Below, piece after piece: positions 1-5,351 of a DNA stretch of 5,351 nucleotides; within the stretch, counting starts at the first letter, position 1, and every line of letters begins with the position of its first letter. Below the pieces are notes generated by a model. The model searched no databases, had not been told where the DNA came from, and saw nothing but the letters and a program-made list of their open reading frames with translations. The translations under genes were made by a program, and so were the position numbers. The DNA comes from Flavobacteriaceae bacterium (GTDB lineage: Bacteria; Bacteroidota; Bacteroidia; Flavobacteriales; Flavobacteriaceae): the NCBI GenBank assembly GCA_949507465.1, contig CATEMS010000330.1:1-5351 (forward strand), read 5' to 3'.

Positions 1-1017
1 GATGTTAATTCTATCTTCAATATTTTTGGAGGCTCTGTAGGTTGCAGATTCACCAACAAAAGCGTTGGTAGAGGTTTCTGCTATTTTTGCTTTAATGGCT
101 CCAAATTCTGAAATAGGAGTATCAAATTGTTTGCGTTGTGTTGCATATTGAACTGCCCCGCTAACCAATCGTCTTTGAGAATCTAAACAAGCTGCAGCCA
201 ATTTTATACGGCCAACGTTTAAAGCGTTCATAGCAATTTTAAACCCCTCTCCACGTCCTGCTAGCATATTTTCTACAGGCACTTTGGTATTGTTGAAAAA
301 TACCTGACGAGTAGAGGAGGCTCTGATCCCTAGCTTGTGCTCTTCATCACCCATGGTGATTCCGTTTTTTGGATCATTTTCCACGATAAATCCTGTAATG
401 TTTTTGTCATCCTCAATACGGGCAAAAACAATCAGCACATTGCAAAAACCTGCATTAGAAATCCACATTTTTTGTCCTGTAATGTTGTAATGCGTTGCAT
501 CTTCACTTAATACTGCCTTTGTTTTTCCTGAGTTTGCATCGCTTCCTGCGCTTGGCTCTGTTAGGCAATACGCCCCAAACCATTCTCCACTTGCTAGTTT
601 TGGTACATATTTATTTTTTTGCTCCTCAGTACCGTAGAGTGTAATTGGCATGGTACCAATACCTGTATGTGCTCCAAAGGCAGTAGAGAAAGACCCTGTT
701 CCGCTAGATATGTAATCACAGGTAAGTACCGTTGACACAAAACCCATACCCAAGCCGCCAAATTTTTCTGGCACAGCTACGCTTAAAAAACCGAGCGCTC
801 CAGCTTTGCGCATAACCTCCTCTGTAAGAGCAAAATCCTTTGCTTCAAAGCGTTCACGATGTGCAATAATCTCTCGATCATTGAATTCCATTACGGCCTC
901 CTTCATCATACGTTGTTCTTCACTAAAATCTTCAGGCGTGAATACATCATTGCAATCGGTCTGTTTTACTAAAAATTGACCTCCTCTAAGGGTGTTCTTT
1001 TTTTCTTGTGTTGTCAT
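1..1017 (-). CDS. fadE: Acyl-CoA dehydrogenase, FadE-type (3' end outside window)
   Basis: Catalyses the first step of beta-oxidation, the FAD-dependent conversion of an acyl-CoA to trans-2-enoyl-CoA, passing electrons to electron-transfer flavoprotein. The reading frame opens with ATG at 1017-1015 and stays open to base 1, giving 339 codons without a stop, so the C-terminal part lies beyond the left edge. Visible parts are the N-terminal helical domain (about residues 28-145, with VPEKFGGLGMG at 83-92), the middle beta domain carrying the family signature CLTEPSAGSD (151-160) and KMWISNAG (183-190), and the start of the C-terminal helical domain (NALNVGRI, 264-271; YATQRKQF, 291-298). The catalytic glutamate would lie past the edge and cannot be checked. 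Close resemblance is to the roughly 600-residue group that includes Bacillus FadE and mitochondrial VLCAD, not the longer E. coli FadE; a long-chain substrate is inferred. It is last of the four visible genes, 38 bp after fadA. An upstream AGAAG lies near the start, but no strong Shine-Dalgarno is seen. Confidence 0.93.
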   Translation of the reverse strand, partial: MTTQEKKNTLRGGQFLVKQTDCNDVFTPEDFSEEQRMMKEAVMEFNDREIIAHRERFEAKDFALTEEVMRKAGALGFLSVAVPEKFGGLGMGFVSTVLTCDYISSGTGSFSTAFGAHTGIGTMPITLYGTEEQKNKYVPKLASGEWFGAYCLTEPSAGSDANSGKTKAVLSEDATHYNITGQKMWISNAGFCNVLIVFARIEDDKNITGFIVENDPKNGITMGDEEHKLGIRASSTRQVFFNNTKVPVENMLAGRGEGFKIAMNALNVGRIKLAAACLDSQRRLVSGAVQYATQRKQFDTPISEFGAIKAKIAETSTNAFVGESATYRASKNIEDRINI

Positions 1018-1055
1018 ATTTTTTCTTCTATGTTCCTTTTCTAAGGATACTGTTG

Positions 1056-2246
1056 TTATTTTAAAAATTCGAATATTCCTGCTGCACCTTGCCCTGTACC
1101 CACGCACATTGTTATCATGCCATATTGCCCACTCATGTCTCGTTTTCTCATTTCATCAAAAAGCTGTACAGATAATTTTGCTCCTGTGCATCCCAGTGGA
1201 TGGCCAAGGGCAATAGCACCTCCATTGACATTTATGATATCTGGATTTAAGTCTAATTCTCTTATTACTGCTAGTGATTGTGAGGCGAAGGCTTCGTTTA
1301 ACTCAATGAGTTTAATGTCTTCTTGTTTAAGCCCCGCTTGTTTTAGCGCTTTTGGAATAGCCTTTACAGGTCCTATACCCATAATACGTGGTTCTACTCC
1401 TGCAGCTGCATAATTTGCCATTCTGGCAATGGGCTCTAGGTTTAATTCTTTAACCATTTCTTCGCTCATTACCATTACAAAGGCAGCACCATCACTCATT
1501 TGAGATGAGTTACCAGCTGTTACACTCCCGCCTTGAGCAAAAACAGCTCTTAGCTTTGCTAGAGCTTCTTTGTTTGTCCCTTTTCTTGGACCCTCGTCTT
1601 TGGATACAACGTAGCTTTTGCTTTGTTTTTTACCAGCATCATCAATGTATGTTTGCTCTACGGTTATGGGTACGATCTGGTCTTGAAAACGATCTTCTGC
1701 CTGGGCTTTTAAAGCCTTCATATGAGAGTTGTAAGCAAAGGTGTCTTGATCCTCTCTAGATACCTTAAACTGATTGGCTACAGCCTCTGCGGTATTACCC
1801 ATTCCCCAGTAATAATCCTCATGTCCAGATTCAATAACGTCATAGTTTAGTTCTGGTTTGAAACCTGTCATGGGAACACTACTCATAGACTCTGCACCAC
1901 CTGCAATGATACAATTTGCCATTCCAGATTGTATTTTTGCCACTGCCATTGCAATGGTTTCTATCCCACTAGAACAAAATCGATTTACAGTTACTCCAGG
2001 AACGTCTACGATATCAAGCCCCATTAGGGATATTAAACGGGCCATGTTAAGACCTTGAGCTCCCTCTGGCATGGCATTTCCTACCATAACATCATCGATA
2101 CGCTTTGGGTCTAAACTTGGAAGTTTGTCCATCATGTATTTAATGGTATCTGCTGCAAGTTCATCAGTTCTTTTAAATCGAAAAACTCCTTTTGGGGCTT
2201 TGCCCACTGCGGTACGATATGCTTTTACTATATATGCTGTTTTCAT
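1056..2246 (-). CDS. fadA: Acetyl-CoA C-acyltransferase (3-ketoacyl-CoA thiolase)
   Basis: Cleaves 3-ketoacyl-CoA with CoA to acetyl-CoA and a shortened acyl-CoA, the last step of each beta-oxidation cycle; cytoplasmic. The 396-residue product has the normal length for a type I/II thiolase. The nucleophilic cysteine is Cys91 in VNRFCSSG, with the AGGAESMS stretch at 115-122. The C-terminal half shows the NEAF motif (317-320), the catalytic histidine His349 in GGAIALGHP, and the acid/base cysteine Cys381 in CVGTGQG, so all expected catalytic residues are present. The start MKTAYIVKAYRTAVG is the typical thiolase N-terminus, which supports the ATG at 2246-2244. It lies 23 bp after the fadN stop and 38 bp before the acyl-CoA dehydrogenase gene, so it is very likely cotranscribed. 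Its pairing with a FadN-type protein points to a degradative thiolase and not a biosynthetic acetoacetyl-CoA thiolase, though sequence alone does not fix chain-length preference. Confidence 0.96.
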   Translation of the reverse strand: MKTAYIVKAYRTAVGKAPKGVFRFKRTDELAADTIKYMMDKLPSLDPKRIDDVMVGNAMPEGAQGLNMARLISLMGLDIVDVPGVTVNRFCSSGIETIAMAVAKIQSGMANCIIAGGAESMSSVPMTGFKPELNYDVIESGHEDYYWGMGNTAEAVANQFKVSREDQDTFAYNSHMKALKAQAEDRFQDQIVPITVEQTYIDDAGKKQSKSYVVSKDEGPRKGTNKEALAKLRAVFAQGGSVTAGNSSQMSDGAAFVMVMSEEMVKELNLEPIARMANYAAAGVEPRIMGIGPVKAIPKALKQAGLKQEDIKLIELNEAFASQSLAVIRELDLNPDIINVNGGAIALGHPLGCTGAKLSVQLFDEMRKRDMSGQYGMITMCVGTGQGAAGIFEFLK

Positions 2247-2269
2247 TTTGTGTTACTGTATTACTCAGG

Positions 2270-4678
2270 TTAGTTTCTTAGTGGTTTTCCTTTTTGTATC
2301 ATGTGCTGTAAACGTTCTAGTGTTTTGCGCTCTCCAGTAAGACTTAAAAAGGCCTCACGCTCCAAATCCAAAAGATATTGTTCGCTCACCAGGGTGGGTT
2401 CACTTAAATCACCACCAGCCATTACATAGGCTAGTTTGTTGGCAATTTTTTTATCATGTTCACTTATGTACTTGCTTGCATTCATTGAATCTGTTCCTAC
2501 TAGAAACATACCCAGGGCTTGTTTTCCTAATACTTTTACGTCATTTCTTGCTACGGGTTTGGTATACCCCATATCTGCCATTTGTCTTGCCACGGCTTTA
2601 GCGGTTGCAATTTGTCTAGAGGTGTTTACTACCACGATATCTTTACCGGGTTTTAAAATATCTAAATCATAGGCTTCATAGGCTGAGGTAGAGACCTTAG
2701 CCATACCGATGGTTAAAAAATGTTCTTGAAGTACATTTAGCTCAACATCACCTTTTTGAAATAAATCACTGGCTCTTAGTGCCATTTCTTTCGAGCCTCC
2801 ACCACCAGGGATCACACCAACGCCAAACTCAACGAGTCCTATATAACTTTCTGCCGCTGCAACCACACGATCTGCATGGAGGGTTAACTCACAACCACCT
2901 CCAAGGGTTAGGCCGTGAGGAGCCATAATTGTTGGAATACTAGAGTATCTAAGGCGCATCACTGTATCTTGGAAATACTTAATGGCTGCATTCAGCTCGT
3001 CATACTCTTGCTCTACGGCCATCATGAATATCATACCAATGTTAGCACCCACAGAGAAGTTAGCTCCTTGGTTTGCGATAACCAATCCATCAAAATCTTT
3101 TTCTGCCAGATCTATGGCTTTATGAATACCCGCTAGCACATCACCTCCAATGCTATTCATTTTTGATCTAAACTCACAGTTTAGAATACCATCCCCTAAA
3201 TCTTCTATTACAACGCCACTGTTTATAAATACTGTGCTAGATTCTCTGATGTTGTCTAGTAGTATAAAAGCGTCTTGACCAGGCACTTTAATGTGTGTCT
3301 TTGAAGCTATATCATAGTAATAGGTAGCTCCTTGTTTTACTGAATAAAAGCTAGTACAACCAGCCTCTTGCATCTCCTGAATCCATTGTGCTGGCTGCTG
3401 TCCTTCAGCTTTCATTATATCTATTGCTGCCTCAAGACCTATGGCATCCCAAATTTGAAATGGCCCGTGCTGCCATCCAAAACCAGCTTTCATGGCATCA
3501 TCTATTTTGTAGAGTTCATCTGCTATTTCTGGAATACGATGGGTAACGTATCCAAATAAAGAGGCTAAGGTTTTTCTGTAAAAAGTACCCGCTTTGTCTT
3601 TACCGTTTACTAATATTTTAAATCTATCTGCAACATTATCTATAGATTTTGTGAGCTCCAGAGTTGCAAATTTTGCTTTTTCTGCGGATCTATATTCTAG
3701 GGTGTTTAAATCTAGACTTAAAATTTTGGTTGCACCTTTACTATCTTTGGTTTTTTTATAAAACCCCTGTCCAGACTTGCTTCCAAGCCATTTGTTGTCC
3801 ATCATTTTGCTTATAAAATCTGGCAATTCAAATAACTCTAAGCGCTCGTCCTTGGGACAGTTTTCTCTAATACCGTTGGCTACATGAACCAAGGTGTCTA
3901 ATCCAACCAAATCTACGGTTCTAAAAGTAGCAGACTTTGGACGTCCTATAACAGGACCAGAGAGTTTGTCAACCTCTTCTATGGTTAATCCCATTTGTTT
4001 AACGGTATGAAACAAACTCATGATAGAGAAAATTCCAATACGATTACCAATAAAAGCAGGTGTGTCTTTTGCAATTACAGTTGTCTTGCCTAAAAATTGT
4101 TCTGCATAGGTATTGAAAAATTCCAAAACCTCAGGGTTTGTTTTAGGTCCTGGGATAATTTCAAATAATTTTAAATACCTAGGAGGATTAAAAAAATGAG
4201 TTCCACAAAAATGTGCTTGAAAATCTTCACTGCGCCCTTCACTCATAAAGGCGATAGGAATACCAGAGGTGTTAGAAGTAATTAAGGTTCCTGGAGTTCT
4301 GTACTTTTCTAAATTTTCAAATACTTTTTGTTTGATGTCTAATCGCTCTACAACTACTTCAATGATCCAGTCTACATCGGCTACTTTTGCAATGTCATCT
4401 TCAAGATTTCCAGTTGTTATTCTTTTTGCAAAGGCGCTGTTATACAAAGGAGCGGGTTTAGATTTGATAGAATTTGCAAGGGCCTGGTTTACGATACGAT
4501 TGCGCACAACTGTATCTTTTAGGGTCAATCCCTTTGCGGTTTCTTTTTCTGTCAATTCTTGAGCAACGATATCTAATAATAAAACCTCTACACCAATGTT
4601 TGCAAAGTGGCAAGCAATTCCGCTCCCCATTATCCCTGAGCCAATAACGGCTACTTTATTAATTCTTCTTTTAGACAT
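2270..4678 (-). CDS. fadN: Bifunctional 3-hydroxyacyl-CoA dehydrogenase / enoyl-CoA hydratase, FadN-type
   Basis: Carries out the two middle steps of beta-oxidation: hydration of trans-2-enoyl-CoA and NAD-dependent oxidation of the 3-hydroxyacyl-CoA. The 802-residue protein has the dehydrogenase first and the hydratase last, the reverse of E. coli FadB/FadJ and the same as Bacillus FadN. The N-terminal Rossmann fold (about 7-200) has GSGIMG at 13-18. The dehydrogenase active site is readable as Ser138 (NTSG), His161 (THFFNPP), Glu173 (EIIPG) and Asn212 (FIGNR). A dehydrogenase C-terminal domain follows (about 203-310), with a second, more degenerate copy around 365-440. The crotonase domain begins near 488; its two catalytic glutamates are Glu597 in GGGCEL and Glu617 in GLVEFG, 20 residues apart as in mitochondrial hydratase, with the IPGGGG loop after them. 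Both activities therefore look intact. A helical tail covers about 640-802. The ATG at 4678 is 17 bp after the regulator's stop; the preceding sequence is A-rich without a Shine-Dalgarno. Confidence 0.95.
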   Translation of the reverse strand: MSKRRINKVAVIGSGIMGSGIACHFANIGVEVLLLDIVAQELTEKETAKGLTLKDTVVRNRIVNQALANSIKSKPAPLYNSAFAKRITTGNLEDDIAKVADVDWIIEVVVERLDIKQKVFENLEKYRTPGTLITSNTSGIPIAFMSEGRSEDFQAHFCGTHFFNPPRYLKLFEIIPGPKTNPEVLEFFNTYAEQFLGKTTVIAKDTPAFIGNRIGIFSIMSLFHTVKQMGLTIEEVDKLSGPVIGRPKSATFRTVDLVGLDTLVHVANGIRENCPKDERLELFELPDFISKMMDNKWLGSKSGQGFYKKTKDSKGATKILSLDLNTLEYRSAEKAKFATLELTKSIDNVADRFKILVNGKDKAGTFYRKTLASLFGYVTHRIPEIADELYKIDDAMKAGFGWQHGPFQIWDAIGLEAAIDIMKAEGQQPAQWIQEMQEAGCTSFYSVKQGATYYYDIASKTHIKVPGQDAFILLDNIRESSTVFINSGVVIEDLGDGILNCEFRSKMNSIGGDVLAGIHKAIDLAEKDFDGLVIANQGANFSVGANIGMIFMMAVEQEYDELNAAIKYFQDTVMRLRYSSIPTIMAPHGLTLGGGCELTLHADRVVAAAESYIGLVEFGVGVIPGGGGSKEMALRASDLFQKGDVELNVLQEHFLTIGMAKVSTSAYEAYDLDILKPGKDIVVVNTSRQIATAKAVARQMADMGYTKPVARNDVKVLGKQALGMFLVGTDSMNASKYISEHDKKIANKLAYVMAGGDLSEPTLVSEQYLLDLEREAFLSLTGERKTLERLQHMIQKGKPLRN

Positions 4679-4695
4679 ACTTTTAATTATATTAC

Positions 4696-5130
4696 CTATT
4701 TATATACGCTTTTATTGCCAATAAGCTCCGTTATGGAGCTAGCTACTTTTTTAAATGTTTTTATATCCTCTTCTGAAACTTGTTCTTTAACCGCTTTGTC
4801 AAATTTAAACACCACACCCTTAGAAAATTCTCTCATTTCTTTACCAAAATCGGTGAGGTGGATAAGCACTCCACGACCATCTTCAGGATTTGGCCTGCGG
4901 TCTATAAGTCCTTGCTCTTCCATTTTTTTTAGGGTACGAGATAAAGAGGTAGCTTCTATACCCATTTTTGGACCTAGAGCAGTAGAGGGGGTTCCTTTTT
5001 CTGGATCAATACTTATAAGTGCAAAACCCGTAGCCATAGTGCTGCCTTTGGTTCCTGCTTCTTCGTTATACATTTTTTGTACCGCCATCCAGGTGGCTCT
5101 AAGTACATAATCTATAGTCTTTTCTTTCAA
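4696..5130 (-). CDS. MarR-family winged-helix transcriptional regulator of the fad operon
   Basis: Probable DNA-binding regulator of the operon it heads. With the TTG start at 5130-5128 it is 144 residues, a usual MarR length. The DNA-binding core shows a helix-turn-helix with the recognition helix around 57-76 (GIEATSLSRTLKKMEEQGLI) and the wing PEDGRGV (82-88), which carries the family's conserved Asp-x-Arg (D84, R86). Helices at both ends would form the dimer interface. The same frame also contains an upstream GTG at 5187, giving 163 residues. I prefer TTG because the protein then begins MKEKTIDYVL, as I recall for close flavobacterial relatives, while the extra 19 residues look unlike a MarR N-terminus, and the GTG lies inside the palindrome upstream of the apparent promoter. 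No Shine-Dalgarno supports either start. The gene is 17 bp before fadN. Repression relieved by an acyl-CoA or fatty acid is an inference from context; MarR proteins can also activate. Confidence 0.88.
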   Translation of the reverse strand: MKEKTIDYVLRATWMAVQKMYNEEAGTKGSTMATGFALISIDPEKGTPSTALGPKMGIEATSLSRTLKKMEEQGLIDRRPNPEDGRGVLIHLTDFGKEMREFSKGVVFKFDKAVKEQVSEEDIKTFKKVASSITELIGNKSVYK

Positions 5131-5160
5131 AATAATCTGTTTGAAATATACGTTAGGTTC

Positions 5161-5168
5161 CAAAGATA
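5161..5168 (-). promoter_or_regulatory. Bacteroidota-type -7 promoter element of the operon
   Basis: On the minus strand these bases read TATCTTTG, an exact match to the Bacteroidota primary-sigma -7 consensus TAnnTTTG. A canonical -33 TTG is not present at the expected spacing. The nearest candidate is the ATG at 5191-5189, 20 bp upstream, inside the palindrome, so the -33 element is weak or imperfect. Transcription would be expected to begin a few bases downstream, roughly 5154-5157, leaving a leader of about 25 bases before the TTG start of the regulator. The transcription start is inferred, not seen. Confidence 0.68.
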
Positions 5169-5171
5169 CAA

Positions 5172-5201
5172 TTAATTTACTATGCACGCATAGTAAATTA
5201 A
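5172..5201. promoter_or_regulatory. Perfect 30-bp palindrome, putative MarR operator
   Basis: Two 14-bp arms are exact inverted copies, TTAATTTACTATGC (5172-5185) and GCATAGTAAATTAA (5188-5201), separated by two bases (AC at 5186-5187). The symmetry ends at 5171/5202. The site is only 3 bp upstream of the -7 element and covers where a -33 element would be, so a bound dimer would block RNA polymerase. MarR regulators commonly bind such palindromes in their own promoters; that this regulator binds here is inference from position. A transcription terminator is unlikely, since the arms are AT-rich and no T-tract follows on either strand. Confidence 0.72.
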
Positions 5202-5351
5202 ATAAAAATTGTCTCTAAAAAAGGGCCTAAAAAGTGCTTATCTTTTTGCGTACAAAAATGATTTACAGATGCACTACTCTTATCATCATGCGCAATGAGA
5301 AAAGTTGTTTGCCATTAAAAAAAAAGATAAAAATTTGTTGTAGATTATTTA
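5202..5351. other. Non-coding upstream region
   Basis: These 150 AT-rich bases lie upstream of the operon and reach the window edge. They include homopolymer A runs (for example around 5317-5325) and several in-frame stops. One plus-strand frame is open from an ATG at 5258 to the edge (31 codons), but its composition does not look like protein. I see no convincing gene, terminator or second promoter. A sequence at 5261-5274 resembles one arm of the palindrome, with an extra base. Confidence 0.5.

Noticed and set aside
1034..1047. Small hairpin TCCTT-TTCT-AAGGA in the fadA to acyl-CoA dehydrogenase gap
   Set aside because: Only a 5-bp stem with no following T-tract; too weak for a terminator, and the downstream gene appears cotranscribed.
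1117..1413. Plus-strand open frame of 98 codons opposite fadA
   Set aside because: It lies wholly antisense to the well-supported thiolase gene, has no recognisable domain, and is typical of shadow frames; the other plus-strand frames in the window are rejected for the same reason.
4715..5110. Plus-strand open frame of 131 codons opposite the MarR gene
   Set aside because: Entirely antisense to a gene with clear winged-helix motifs; serine- and proline-rich composition is what the antisense of this coding strand would give.
5229..5247. Possible terminator-like repeat AAAAAG ... CTTTTT upstream of the operon
   Set aside because: The 6-bp stem is almost wholly A/T with no GC core, so it would not form a stable intrinsic terminator.
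5258..5351. Plus-strand frame open from ATG to the right window edge (31 codons)
   Set aside because: Cysteine- and lysine-rich low-quality translation, no promoter or ribosome site visible, and chance open frames of this length are common; the edge prevents a firm judgement.

Overview
The window holds one minus-strand fatty-acid beta-oxidation operon from an AT-rich bacterium, most likely a member of the Bacteroidota (Flavobacteriia-like). The evidence for this lineage is the protein sequences, the absence of clear Shine-Dalgarno motifs before the genes, and a perfect Bacteroidota-type -7 promoter element (TAnnTTTG form, here TATCTTTG) at the head of the operon. This placement is by recognition only; no database search was done.

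Layout in the direction of transcription (right to left): an upstream non-coding stretch (about 5202-5351); a perfect 30-bp palindrome (5172-5201) directly upstream of the -7 element (5161-5168); a MarR-family regulator (4696-5130, probable TTG start); a two-function 3-hydroxyacyl-CoA dehydrogenase/enoyl-CoA hydratase of the FadN type (2270-4678); an acetyl-CoA acyltransferase FadA (1056-2246); and an acyl-CoA dehydrogenase (1-1017) that runs off the left edge with 339 residues visible. The gaps between genes are 17, 23 and 38 bp, which fits a single transcript.

Together the enzymes cover the full beta-oxidation cycle: FAD-dependent dehydrogenation (acyl-CoA dehydrogenase), hydration and NAD-dependent oxidation (FadN), and thiolytic release of acetyl-CoA (FadA). 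The order fadN-fadA-fadE is the same as in the Bacillus subtilis fadNAE operon. Here a MarR-type protein, not the TetR-type FadR of Bacillus, sits at the head. The palindrome is the natural candidate for its operator, so the unit is probably autoregulated and induced by a lipid-derived ligand such as an acyl-CoA (inference).

The enzyme genes are ordinary, with their key catalytic residues present wherever the domains are visible. The parts worth a second look are the promoter/operator architecture and the start codon of the regulator, which bear on each other. I saw no RNA genes, mobile elements, CRISPR arrays or broken genes.
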